Positions 20,060-32,719 of a stretch of 64,000 nucleotides of DNA are shown piece after piece. The notes below the pieces were generated by a model. That model searched no databases. It was not told where the DNA came from and worked only from the letters and a program-made list of their open reading frames with translations. Location of the stretch: the NCBI GenBank assembly GCA_020740775.1, contig JAHEWK010000017.1, positions 558,001 to 622,000 of the forward strand, read 5' to 3'. Made by a program: the position numbers and the translations under genes. Every line of letters begins with the position of its first letter. Positions within the stretch are counted from its first letter, which is position 1. The stretch is from Ilyonectria destructans. Its lineage: Eukaryota; Ascomycota; Sordariomycetes; Hypocreales; Nectriaceae.

Positions 20060-21084
20060 TTTGTTGGTTGGGGTTGAGATTGAAGAATTGCACAGTCTGG
20101 AGAGATTGAAGTAAGCTGGTGAGAGAGAAAATGAATAGCTAATCGAAAGTGGCATTTGATGGCCTTTAATGCCGGTATAAGCCCTCCGTACTTCCGAGAT
20201 TAGCGTACTTGGGGGCTCCGTATTCGCTTAGAAAACCAGTCATCAAGACGCCTTGATTTGACTCATGACGTGCAGCCGGGAAAAGCCCAATTAAATGCGC
20301 GAATGTGTAGGAAAGCCGCCGTTAAGCGCCCCCATAGGGACTCTACTATTGGTCGTTTCTTTTTTGTTGACAGCAGCAGGTCTCACATGCACCCACATAC
20401 AACTTGTTAAAGCTACAAGGATTATAAGTGCCAAGCCCAGTGTCTTCTTGGATAAGACTTCCATATGAACGTTCTCATAGGTTGAGTTGATTGAGGACAG
20501 CTCTCTAATCGCGTGTTGATCTGCATGCACATGCATTCACTAAAGACGCATGTACTAGATACCATATGTTGTGTTATTTTACGGCGTAAATCAAAGTATC
20601 CATCCGAGAAGGAGGTTGCGATTTCGCATTCGGAGCCACCAGGGTGATTTATTTTTTGTTGACACTCAGGCAAGACGAGTTCCCACCTTTGGCTCTTGCA
20701 CCTCCTCGGAGACTCTTCAATAGGTAGCGAATAATATCCACCTTTTATTCGTATACCTCCTTTGGTAACTTTCGGTTATGCAAGCCCATGTAGAAGCTCT
20801 CCATTTTAGCTTGATGTTGTTGACGGACGGGCTCAATTCCGCTCCCCATATGTGCTTATATTGTCTACTGACCGGGCTCGCATTAGGGCTGCTCTCATTC
20901 AGACTAATGCGCAACAGATATTACGTCTTTCTACCCAATTGACGCACAATTCAGGCCCTCCGATTGCGGGGATGTGGTGTCCACTGTGGTTCCCAGGCCC
21001 ATCTGATGACCGGAATAATCCCGCTAGTTGGTCATAAATACCTACGCCGCACCGCTTCTGCTGTTAACCCACAACTTCGTCAAC
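20060..21084. promoter_or_regulatory. Shared divergent promoter region of the O-methyltransferase and MFS genes
   Basis: About 1 kb separates the two start codons and carries both promoters. No credible ORF lies within it. I could not identify a specific operator; CGG-type half sites are too common to call by eye. Confidence 0.5.
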
Positions 21085-22606
21085 ATGAGCAGTCTTCCCA
21101 AGTCTACAATTAAGGGCACCACGATGCCTCTGCCGGACCAAGCCCCAAACATGACAGAAGAGATGGGCCAGATGAGTCTCCCGGCGGAGATAAACCCCAA
21201 GCAAAAGCATTCAAAGAAGTAAGAGTCACGTTGCAAAACCGGGTCCAATAACTAGCGGTACCGGACATGCCCCTGCAATAGAGATTGCTAACAAATGTAG
21301 ACTCCAAGTGCTCATTGTAGTCGCCGCTTTCACCATCAACTTTACAGCTTGCGGTCTCCTTTATGGCTTCGGCGTCTACCAAGCCCACTACGAAACAATG
21401 GCTTTGGAAAAGTCCACCCCGTTTACCGGAGCTTCGCCTGCCGAAATCGATCTCATCGGCAGCCTCTCAAATTCCGTCATGAACCTCGGTGCCCCCTTTG
21501 CGGTAGCATGGGCCAAAAATTGGAACGCGCATCTTGTCATCTGTGCTGGTGGTCTTTTATACGGAATAGCTAGCGTTCTGGCGAGTTTTGGGACCGCGCT
21601 GTGGCACTTCCAACTGACCCAGGGCTTCCTACTAGGTGTCGCGACTTGTCTATCACTCATGTGCTCTATGACGGTAGTGCCTACATGGTTCGATAGACAC
21701 AGAGCTCTAGCAATGGGTATTATTTCTTCCGGCACTGGCATTGGTGGCCTCGTCTGGGCACCCGCCTTACGATCTTGCATTGACCAAATGGGTTTTCGCA
21801 ATACTCTCCGTCTAACCGGTGCCATTGCCGCCGTATTCATGTTTGCCGCAGGTTGTGTCATCGGCTGGGAGCCCTCAATGGCCGCACAACTACACGCTGA
21901 GAATGAGGGAGCTTCTTGGGTCACGAAGCTCTGTCGAATTCCACTGCCAGACTGGAAAACCGCAAAGCAACGCAAGTTTATTGCACAAGCCTTGGGCACT
22001 GCTCTGCAGAGCGCGGCATACGCCACTCCTGTCTTTTTCTTGGCCTCCTATGCAAAGACACTTGGATACAACGATGTTGATGGCGCAAACTTTACAGCTG
22101 TGAGCAATGCTAGCAATGCCATAGGGAAAATTGCCGCTGGCTTCATTGCGGACCGAGTAGGACGGCTCAATGCGTTCTTCCTCACCACATTTCTCAGCGC
22201 TGGAGTCACAATGGGACTGTGGGTGCCCAGCACAATCGTTGGGACGAGCAATAAGGGCGTTGGGAGGTCTCTTTTCATTGCCTTTACAGTTCTATACAGC
22301 ATATTTGCAAGCCCGTACGTCAGTCTGTTCCCAGCCACTCTGGTCGAGCTTTTCGGTGTATCGCAGTTGCCGCGCGTGGCAGGAATAATGTATATGATGC
22401 AGGGCGTGGGAGCTATAATCGGAACGCCTGTCGCTGGAGTTTTGATTAAGGATTCCAAGACGGCCAAGAGCTCTGATGACTACACGGGAATGGCGATCCT
22501 GGTGGGTGCCTTGTTATTTGCAACCACTGTTATGGTTGCTTGGGTACGGATAGAGGCTGCAAAGAGCCACACCGATGAAAAGCGGCAGAGAAAGTGGAAG
22601 TTGTAA
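21085..22606 (+). CDS. MFS transporter, monocarboxylate-transporter (MCT) type
   Basis: Two exons (21085-21218 and 21301-22606) around an 82-bp intron give 479 residues. The start is the ATG at 21085, giving a 45-residue hydrophilic N-tail before the first helix. About twelve hydrophobic segments are visible, starting with LIVVAAFTINFTACGLLYGFGVYQ. The region ALAMGIISSGTGIGGLVWAP and the loop AAGFIADRVGRLN are typical of the fungal MCT/MCH branch of the major facilitator superfamily. Members move mono- or dicarboxylates or are used for export of metabolites. The site is probably the plasma membrane. It stands head-to-head with the O-methyltransferase and beside CoA-ester enzymes, so it may bring in or release an aromatic acid. 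Confidence 0.92.
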
Positions 22607-23626
22607 TCCTTATGGTTGAATACGATTGCTAGTATGGGATGCTATATTACTAAAAGTGTAATAAATGGAGCTGGAAACAATAAATTTAATTCCCCAAAAG
22701 TCATGCGAAATGATACAAAGGAGTGGATGTCATTGTGTCATGAAATAAACTGATGCGTCAGTCCGCCTCAGCCCGCGCAGCCCTCATCAGCTTTCTGCCC
22801 CTCCCTGTCTTTAAGCTCTTGAAGCTGCTGAATACCGCAAACTCACATTATCGGCGTATATACACGGAGATGTAAACAATTAGAGTTGCTTTTCAAGGAT
22901 CGCCTGCATACGAATGACGAAAGTCCCGAGGCTCTGGTCCGGGTCGCTTGCTCGGATCCACGCTTAGAAACGGCTCTCACTTTATTCACATCATGACCCA
23001 AGCATCGAAGCCAAGAAACCCCCCAATGCTTGCGATATTGACTGGGACCTGCTGCTCTTTCGGGGATATAATCGCCCTAGGTCGCTATCGTCGCATCCCC
23101 CACGCGAATCCTTCCGCTCTTGGAGGTGGAAACGGTTTGTAATTCGCATGATACAGCAACTTCAAAGGCTCGACCAGTCCTGCTGCTAAGGGTTGCCCAA
23201 CGTCTTGGTAGCCTGAGTTGGTGGAGAAAACTGACAAGACAGCAGGAGGCGCCGAGCGGCCCTCAGAGAGGAACGTGTCGCAAAAGGTTCATGGACCCAG
23301 CATTTTTGGACTTTTTGTCGGCCTGGTGCTGATTATAATGTTTTGCTATTCGTAGAGGGAAAACAGAATAAGGCTTGGACAAACTATGATTAGGTATAGG
23401 CACCACCGTCTTGAGCTGAATCACGGGTGTGAGCCATCAAGGTAACACGCGTTGACACACGCATCATAAAAGGCGAGGGCCCCGGCCGGTGATTTATGTC
23501 ACTCAGTTTATCTTCTGACTACCGGTACACTCGAACTCCTTCGCAACGCCCTCACAAAGGACCGAAGCTGCCAGTAAATCGCCTAAGGTCCTCGAGCTGC
23601 TCAACGTCGACGAATCGAACCTAACA
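22607..23626. other. Intergenic, nothing recognised
   Basis: Short ORFs on both strands show no family features. The part just after 22606 carries the MFS 3' end. No RNA gene or mobile element was recognised. Confidence 0.5.
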
Positions 23627-25696
23627 ATGCCGATAACGAAGTTGAAATGTTCAAGAAAGGCGTGCAAGAAATCCCCAATGGCAATCCGTACACTGCAGCA
23701 GTGTGGTGCTTGTGGCTTTGACATTTCACTGGGCGACAAATGCGTCTTTGGTATGCTAAAAAACCACCTCTTCAATGCAATAGCATGCTGATTCTCTTTC
23801 TACCATTAGTCATTTGGGATAAAAAATCTGCGCGCTTTTCTCTCGAATTTGCGGTTCCGTTTCCACAGCCCGAAACCAAGGAGAGTACTGCACAGCGGGG
23901 GGTGTTCCTTCACAACCACGGCAACCAGCCTAATTGCAGGTCCGGGATCGGACGTTATGCCAACGCCCCACTCGACCGCTTGCCAAAGAGCGTCAATATC
24001 CATACTGATTGCTTCGATCTGTTCATGAAGGAATGTACTTCTCACGACAAGCTCGATCGATTGTATACATTGGCAAACTGGACCCGGCCCTGGTCCGCTG
24101 TCTCCTCTCTCCATCTCGATCCGCAAACTAATATCCCAAGAGGCATATCCTTAGTGGCCAAGTTCAAGGATATGCAGCACATAGCATCTGTCCCGCTAGA
24201 AATTGCCTTGTTGATTCATGATTACTCACGGCTGGAGATGATATGGCGATATGCTTCACTCCTAGACCGACTTGAGATGTTCTCAAAAGCCGATACCCAG
24301 TTGCGCTCGCTTTCACTGCGTGAGATAAGCATGTGGGAGAGGGGGGGGCTTCCAACAGTCTTAGCCGACCGTTGTAGAGGTGTTATTCGCCTCACAATCG
24401 ATTCACAGGGCCTGAACAAGATTGAGCTACTGAGGCAGAGACCCAATCACCAGGCTGGTTCATCTAATGCACTAGCATATGTGGTTGAGCCTGAGAGACG
24501 TTTGAACAATATTACTGTTGATTTTAAGGCTTGTATCGCCCTTGTTTAGACCTCTAGGATATCCACTAATATTTGGTAGTTTGGGCTAGCTCATCTAAAC
24601 ACCCCCCGACGCTCAACAAACTTGAACGTTTGGGATAGGCTATGCCCGCCCAACTTGATGGACTGCTATGGTATCCACAAGTGGCCCTGAATGCCCTTCA
24701 CAAAAATGACGACTGTCGATACTCAGAATTGCACAGGCATAACCTTCTTCCTTGGGCGGCACGGCCAAGTCATACATGGTATGCATGCACACACGAAAAC
24801 AGGGCCAGATCCCAAGGAGATCTTCGACAGAATATACAAGCTTCATGAGAAAAATGTTATTTGGGGGTATCTTCCACTTCCTCCCGGTGATTCGAATGAA
24901 ACTTTTGGGGCTCGAATACCTCCGTTCCCAGACTGCCCAAACGCTTCCAGTTATCTTGTAGGTATTTTGACGCAGGTTTCTCTACTCTACAATTATCTAA
25001 CTGTGATAGTTCCGTACGACCCTTTCAGGTGATATAGCTCTCGGCTTGCTCCCTGTTTCGGGAGAAAAAGATATTGTCCTCGGTAATGGGCCCAACCCTA
25101 CACTCATAAGCTACCGCCAAGACTCCGATAACCCCTCATATTACAGTTCAAATTATATGCAGCTATCGGGAAAGTACTTAACAGCAGTGCAATCGCCAAC
25201 TTACAACTTGTTAGGGACGCATTCGTCGAAAAAGCGCCCGTTTCGTTTCAGACACATTCGACCGCGAGGAGAGCCGCCTTTCGAGAAAGCATACTTCTCT
25301 TCAGCTCCGTTGGAGGGCGTCACTCAGGTGCACATATTCGAGGATAAAGATGACAAGTTTTGCCAAGGAATAATCCTGCAATACGCCAATGGAGCGCAGC
25401 GAGCTCTGGGACAGTGTCGATTTGGCCTCGATTCTGTCACCACAGTCGCAAATCCCTTGCAAATTTGTTTGGCTGAATATGAGTACCGCCCCAAAGGACC
25501 CATCCAGCCTCCTCGTCTGCCGACACGACTGAGAGTGAGGTTTTTCTCCGACGACGACGACGAAACGCATGAGACCAATGATGGCAAAACAACCTGGAAA
25601 TCTTTTCCGGTCAAGGGAGCTATTGAATTCTGGTTCCACGGCTTTCGGACAATTGTCAGACTATTTGCAAACCGTGATGGAGATGCAGGGGTATGA
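23627..25696 (+). pseudogene. Decayed copy of a fungal hypothetical protein family
   Basis: I recognise the parts as one multi-exon fungal family of unknown function. Its N-terminal exon (23627-23750, with a CxxC pair CGACGFDIS) joins through a 59-bp GT-AG intron to 23810-24549. That frame carries DCFDLFMKEC, a W-rich segment and ERLRQRP-like motifs. Then the homology breaks: the frame hits TAG at 24547, family-like words appear in shifted frames, and another in-frame TGA occurs at 24688-24690. Downstream the frame is good again: TGITFFLGRHGQVIHGMHAHT, an intron at about 24957-25008 restoring RTTLSGDIALG, then APLEGVTQVHIFED and IEFWFHG to 25696. So one disrupted stretch of about 140 bp separates two intact-looking halves. 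A very unusual intron could rescue it, but I found none that keeps the family frame. Confidence 0.6.
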
Positions 25697-26626
25697 GCTG
25701 CGGTATTCTTATTCAGCCGTGTCGCTGTCCTATATTCAAGTTCTTGAAATCAGCTTGGTAACCAGGCTATCAGATAAGAAATAAATATCAAACGACCTTT
25801 GGATTCCTTGCTAATAGAGAAGAATCTCGACACAATCTGCGAATGTGTCTCTGTTCACCGATGTCTTAATAAAGCTTACTTGTCGTAACTCATAAGCCAC
25901 CCCCTCTATAACTCTGGATAAAAATAGATAAAGAGCCTAACTTATGCCTTTTGTTACCACCTCCAGGCCTAAGATATTAAAATATGGTTTTGTAAAGAGG
26001 GAAAATCAGGCCTATCAAAATGAAATTATTGTATTAGTGATATTGATTAGAAGCTTATCCTAACTATTATGATATCAATTAACCAGATATAGGATGATCA
26101 CCAAGGGGGCTATGGCATCAAGCCCAAAGGATTCTTTTCTATAATTAATAAGAGTTCCGTCAAGCCCAATGTGTCTGATAAGCATTCTATTCTAGGAGGA
26201 ATGTCTGCGTGTTGTATTTAGGTAAAGTGATCAAATATCATGCAACTTACCTCACTTTGGAATATGACAATTCCACATGACACGTGCCATAGTCATCTAA
26301 GTTTACAATATTCTGCTTTTTCTCTTTGAATACTTTGCCTAATATACGACCACAAGTGACTGACTAGCAATCTATTTCTCGTTGCCCTTTGCACATTTTG
26401 AGCGAGCTGCGCCATGTCCAATGCCGGGATACAGAGGACGAGGACATTGGCTTATGATTCAGATGAAGAGAGTCTAATGACACCACGGACTTGCCATCAG
26501 TCTGCTTCGATCGTCATTACATCTTGCTTCTGTCGAGTGACTTTATTGCAGAACTAATGGCCATTACTTCTCTGCCTACAGCATGGGCCGCGTCGTTTCC
26601 TTTGACAGATTGACCTGGCGGGGATT
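25697..26626. other. Intergenic, partly AT-rich
   Basis: No ORF of interest. The stretch from about 25780 to 26350 is AT-rich and may be mildly RIP-affected or simply intergenic. Nothing else recognised. Confidence 0.5.
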
Positions 26627-26682
26627 CTAAGCGAACCTACCCTGCGCATCCAAACCAGGTGATACCGGCTTGTCAGGGGGGT

Positions 26683-29600
26683 TTAGGTCGAGTTTCGTCT
26701 CGGCCTTGGGGCAGGTCTTCCAAGGCCGGAAGAGAGTAAACGAAATCTAGCCCAATCTCTGCTGTCCCGTCCTCGATCCGCGATCATTTCCATCCGTCTT
26801 ACTTGTAGCTTCGATCTCTCGGGGTTTATTCCACCTGGGAAAAGAGCTTCTGCGCCGCTCCAAACGAAGGCAGTTTCTCCAAAGTTGGCCTGGATCTTCG
26901 TGCATCCGGACATGTGGCCGACACTAGGGTACATCTTCCGGTATACCATCTTGGAGGAAGCCCTGACTGCATCACCTATTAGCTGGGTGCTCATCGACGA
27001 AATAATTCCGGGGGGGGGGTTCCTGGACATACAGGTGACTTCTCCGTCCAAGGTAAAAAAGTACTGGTCGGTGTCGTAATCGATTCCGCAGCCGACAGTA
27101 TTTCCTGGACCAAACTTTCGTCCTGTAGGGTATTTTCCTGTTGTTGCCTCGTCAAAGATTCTACCGTCATCTCCATGGTAGCCCAAAGACCACGCGTTCC
27201 ACCCGGGCTGCGATCGTAGCTGGTTAGTGAATTCGCCAACCAAGCCAATACAGATGATAGGTGGCTTGGATTCGGGGGTATCGGGCTCCTTTATTGTGAT
27301 CTCGAAATAGGTTAATCCCTGTTTCCTTGGAGGAAAGGCTGAATCAGCCCTGAGACACATCGCGGCGTTGTATCCGTCGCTATCGCTATGCAGCGAATCG
27401 GGACCGCCTACAAGCCACGAGTCAGCACGAAACTATTCAGAAGGGAGCGGAAAGAAGGAACTCACTCTCAAATGTGGCCCCGAGACCATTGTCAACAATC
27501 TTTACGCGAGTTTCAGAGTCATGTGTCGGCGATCGCCAGGATCGAGGACGAACAAGATACATCGGGCTGCGAGTCCTGCGTTCGATAGCGCTTCCCTTCC
27601 AGTGGGCAAAACCTAACCTTGGTTGCGATTGATATAGGAAATGGTCGATATTCCAGTCATCCTGGTCAGTCTCACCCCCAACGTCCTCTCTCAGGGACTT
27701 GAGGGCTTCCCAGGCACCCTTGTCGTTCAATTCGGTGGCGATTCGCAACTCTCGGAAGCCCATGCCCGAGGCTCGGAGATCTTTGGGCAAATCTTTGATG
27801 CAACGCTCCATGAATGCCATGTTTAGCTGACGCCTTGATATGACTCCAAGTTCGAACGCCGATTTCAGGTCCTCTTGCCTCCGCGCAAACGGATTGAAGC
27901 CGAAATCGAGGAAAGCGATGGAAATCGAATCTTCTTCGTGTGCTGGTCTCTCGCTACGCATGTAAGTCTCCAACCCATTATACCCCTCTGCCGAAACTTC
28001 GTCCAGCAGCCACGGCTCCTTGTTCACCAGAAGCTTGAGGCTTTTTAGGTTGTGATTTACCCTCTCAATTGCCTCCCAGTAGGCTGTGACTAGGTCTTCA
28101 CGATCCCAGTGGAGGTCAGGGGCTCCGGAGTCTTGGTCGCCAAGGAGGATAGCAAATGTGTCGCTCATGTCCTGTTGGAGGGCTAGAACAAGGCACGATC
28201 GATTCGTTTTGAGTGTCTTGGCTTTGAAGTTGACTCCTTTCTTGAGAAGCGTCCGCAAGCACTCGGCGTTGTTTTTCGTTGCTATATGGACAGGAGCATC
28301 CCCCCAAGCCCCTTGATGGTCCAAGTTGAAAGCATTGTCGCCTTCATGTTCCACCATGAATTGCACGATGTCACAGAAACTATGTCTCAGGGCCATGTTC
28401 AAAGCGGTGCTGCCATGCACATTTTCAAGGCTGGTGTCAGCCCCGTGTTGAAGGAAGAACTCGACAGTGGACTTGCTACCCCATGAGGCCGCCAATTGAA
28501 TTGGCGTCCACAGGCCGTCTGGCAGTTGAGCGTCGATGTTGGCGCCATTCGCCACCAGAGCCTCACATATCTCCAGGTTGTCCGCTGCTATGTGAAGAGG
28601 AGACCAACCATCGCTTCGACAGATGTTGGGGTCTGCGCCACGCTTGAGAAACTTCTTGACAGCTTCTACATTGCCGGCATCACTCGCTACGAAAAGCCTT
28701 GTCTGGCCATAACGTCCGCGCCAGTTGCCGGATCTAACTTCCCTTGCCCAGGAGTGGCCATGGTTGATTTGGCCGCCAAGAAGAATAAGCCTCTTCATGT
28801 CTTCGTCTTCTTCTTCTCCACCGAGGGAGGCCCCCTCGTCCAGGAGATGCTTGAGCACGAGTAGATGACCGCCGTTCACTGCGGCAGAAAGAAGCCGATC
28901 CTCGATCCCACTCGTCCACTTAGACAGCATCTCAAGGAGAGCCAGATGTCCATGCTCTGCAGCAAGCTGCGCTGAAGCTTGGATCAGAGCGTCCGCGCCG
29001 ACGGCTCCTTTTACTTTGTTAACCATCATGCCTACCACGCCGCTAAACCCGTTTTTAGATGCATAGTCGAGCGGCGATCTCCCTTGTTTATCTTCGGCTC
29101 GGACCGCTGCGATGCAATGATCAGGGTCCTTGGCTGCATGCAATATGATGGAGACTGCATCCACCGGACGGAAACGCACAGCAATGTGCAGTAGAGTCGA
29201 GCCGTCACGATCCCGAACGAGAAGCGCGTTAGGATCATGGGTGAAGAAGGTGTCGAGGACTTGCGGACAGTGTAGCACGGCGTGATGCGCGGGAGTTTTG
29301 TCCATCTTGTCACCGATGGAGATACCCCGACCCTCGCCTAAGCCTGCTAGGAAACGAACTGCGTCAACATTTCCCATTCGCGTTGCGAGAAGTAAAGGGG
29401 TCTCGAAATTGCCATCGCGAGTGTCGATCATCTTGGCCAGCTCGGTATTCCCATCTTCGCCCACGAGCATCTGAATCACATCGATCCTGCCGCTGATAGC
29501 GGCCATGTGCAGTGCAGTTCGGCCATCCTTGTCGACTGCTGTTGTGTCCTCGAGCGTCTCGAGAAGTACCCAGACCATCTTTGAGCTACCTGCCAACGAA

Positions 29601-32600
29601 GCCACATGAAGAGGAAGATATTCTGTCACGCATGCTTCGTCCGCTTCAAGCAAGGTCGCAACCGCAGAGACATCATCGTTGAAAATTGCGCAGTCCAGAT
29701 AGTACTTGGAACCATTGTTCAGAATCGTTAATTCATGGTCCAAACAGCCGCGTCGGATGCGGGTGGTCTTGGCTTCATCGAAATTCTTGGCCTGGCCCAA
29801 GAGAGCAGGGACGACGGCTGCGAGTCCAAGGAAGCTGGCCATCTCCACCGCTGACTGTTGCGTGCCTATCTTCACTGACATACCCTCGGATCCGCCGCTT
29901 CCGGAAGAATCTGGCTTGAAGTCACCTGCTCCGTCGTCCTCAGCTGTGTCGTCTCGCTCTCTACTGAGTAGGTTCGGTGGCAAACGGTGGCAGAGCAAGT
30001 ACAGTTGAAACCACCTCTCGGCGACCTTTGACTGAAGGAAGTCGATGACATCCTCTTCGAGGAACTCGTTGTGCTGCTTCACCCGGAGGCAATGAGTCGG
30101 CCAGTATCGGGAAGCGTAATCTAGGAATTCCAGCTCCGGGACACGCGTCTCTTTCGTTTTATGTGTAAGGGAGACATAGGAGAGACATTTCTCCCAAAAG
30201 TCTTCCTGATCGTCATTGCCGAGGACAATCTTGAGATAGTGCAGACAGGTCTTCGCGAGAGAGTAATCGTCGAGCATACACATTTTCAGATCCGGATCTT
30301 GGTCCAAGGCCGCCCTAGCAGACAGGCAAGGAATCCGAGCGTATCCGTTTTCTACGGCCACGAGACCATTCGTATAACTGCAAATGTCTCTTTCCATGTC
30401 CATGGAAATACCATCGCCAATTTCGGAGATGTCTCTTTGGTCCAAGTGGACAGCCACGGCAGCAGCAAGCTCCTGGACGTGTAGTTGCCGTACGGCAAGC
30501 CCAACCCACGACAATGTAGTTGTCGCCCAAGAGTATATTCGTGGATCCTTTTCTTTGAGCAGCCTAACTTGAGAATTGTATAGTTCCTCGGTCGTTTGGG
30601 GACCCCGCGAAATGGTTTGACGAATGGCTTGTGGAGTAACGCGGGAGAGCCCCTGAAGTAGATGAACGAGGAGTGCACTGATCTCTCTGAAAGAGCCCCC
30701 AAATGTCTTAACCTTGGAAATGACTCTCTGCTTGACTTCCTTCGCGAGTTTATCTCTACGCCAAGTCGAGCCATAGATACTGTCGAGAAGCTGGTTCGTC
30801 TTGGCATTGATGAAGGCTTCTTTGTGCACTGCGAAATTCTTCTTCAGGTCGATGTGGTGAAGCTTTTGGTTGCTGAAGGTCTTGTCGGGCTGGTCGTTGC
30901 TGATGAGGAAAGTACATGTGCAACCGCGAGAGCCCTCAAGCAACGCTGGGATCTCTGACCACCATTCGCGTACCTCGGCCGGCCACAAAGGGCATCCGAG
31001 ATTGTAAACGATGACGAGGAAATTCACGTCCCGAGCGTGTAGGAATATAGCAGAGAGCAAATGCTTGATGGCTTGCTCTGTCCACACGCTCTCGCGCAGC
31101 ATCTCGGTCGTCAAATTCCGAATAGGGCGGAAGAGCGATCGCTTCTGTGAGATGATCTGGTGGATGAAGGATACGATTACCCTATATAAGGTCGTGGTTT
31201 CTAGGGGGTTCGGGAAGTTTTCGATCACAACAACGGATGCCTCTCGTCGGATGTGCTGGGATATGAGCTTCACGATGGCGGACTTTCCGTATCCCTTGGA
31301 GGCAGTCACCTGGATGGAGCTCCCGCAAACCTTGTCAAAAGAGATGCGGCGAAGGAGCGAGCCGTAAATATCCTTCAAGATGTTGAAGTCGTCCGGTTTG
31401 TCTAACGTCCCGCTTTGGTAGACGATCCGCCGGGATGGAGAGAGCGCCTGCAGCGTGTGAAAGTAGGTCGTATACTCTTCAGGCATCAACATTCCTGTAA
31501 AGAGTTAGAGATCACAAGCGATGCGCTTCTTAGAAGAGGTTAAGTACCTAGAGGCACGTCTGACAGCATGCAAAATGGTGCGAAATGGGATCGGAGAATC
31601 TTCATCTTGTAAAAGTCTTCCACATCGCAGACTGAAAGATCATGATCTAGCAACCGCTCTGTTGTCCAGGATGTCTTGCGGGGTGATGTTTCCAGTGCAG
31701 CAGTATCATCGGGAACCATGTTTTTTATGACGTACTTGGACTCAACCCGGAAAAAGACGTGTGAGAGATGCGACACGGACTCGACGAGTTCTGGGAGTAT
31801 TCCAGATAGACGGCCTCCATAACTGGAGCTTTCGGTTGTTGACCTGATCAACCCCAAGAGCAGCTCCTCCCAGGTCTGTTGATCGGTTGGTTGATGCGGC
31901 GTGGCAAGGAACACCACGGAGATGACGTTGTACGCGACGTCATAGAACATTGGGTTCGCGTTGGCATTGACAACAGCCTGATCATGTCAACATAAGGTCC
32001 ACGATGAGGAAGATGACTATCCTCCGGGCTGGGCCTGAGGCTCGTTTCGTACCTGTTTGACTATAATGCCGCCAAAGCCATACCCGGCAAGGAGCACCTT
32101 GCTCGGGTAGCCGGTATCCTGGTCGTGAGTTTCCTTCTGGATTCGCTTGAGAAGATAATATGCTTCGCTATCGATCCAGCCCGGTGTGAAGAAGTCGCCA
32201 GTTGAGACACTGGAAACAGTTGCCAAATCACCAGCGGAGTCTATGACATCCGTGGAAATGGCTCCGGTGAGGTCGTCGTCGGTCATATCGCCAAGAGTCT
32301 TCTCGCGCTCCACATCGTCAGGTCCCAGCTGCCCGTCCAGCTTGGGCGTCAAAGGTGTTTTATCCTTATCGGAGTGGACACTCAGCTCGTCGGCATCGCC
32401 CTCGTCCTTGCACTGAAGAGGAATATCCACATCACGGCAGAAGATATCATGACAAAGGACAGAGGCTTCGGGCAGGAGATGGCGTATCATTTCCGTTACC
32501 AGGACATTCCCTGGGTCAGGTAAGGCTGTTGGAAACCCGACGAGGTAAACTCTATATAGTTCACGTCGGCGTTCAGGAACTTGGGCTCAGGGTCGAGGTA

Positions 32601-32719
32601 TGGACTTACCTGAACTTTGGTTTTTCTTGCTCCATCTCGGGCTTGATCGACCCGGATGAGTCGTCCGGACTGATTGTTTGTTGCCGCAGATGTTGGAGGT
32701 GCTTGGATAGAATGCCCAT
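26683..32719 (-). CDS. NLR-like protein: alpha/beta-hydrolase-like, STAND/NACHT-like, ankyrin repeats, C-terminal SPRY
   Basis: Five exons (32719-32610, 32551-32053, 31977-31548, 31494-27466, 27407-26683) give about 1930 residues. The N-terminal domain resembles the hydrolase module of fungal NLRs: VYLVGFP strand, KVLLAGYGFGGIIVKQ, then VVFLATPHQP. The nucleophile serine position is Gly195. A P-loop-like ASKGYGKS (411-418) follows, but its first Gly is Ala, and the Walker B region FLVIVYNLGC (505-514) lacks the acidic residues. Next come a helical/winged-helix region, ankyrin repeats from about 950 to 1480, and a SPRY domain at about 1670-1880 (YFEITI, GWNAWSLGYHGDDGR, FGPGNTVGCGIDYDTDQYFFTLDG). 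The 3' end is uncertain: a GT-AG intron near 26750-26810 would move the stop to 26627. Another possible intron follows FTLDGEVT. Fungal NLRs act in self/non-self recognition; here the role is inferred. Confidence 0.8.

Noticed and set aside
5000..22606. A classical secondary-metabolite cluster
   Set aside because: No PKS, NRPS, terpene cyclase, DMATS or RiPP precursor is visible, so I report the block only as CoA-ester/aromatic metabolism.
23503..23775. 90-codon minus-strand frame
   Set aside because: It is opposite the first exon of the decayed hypothetical gene, whose splice-joined plus-strand reading fits a family.
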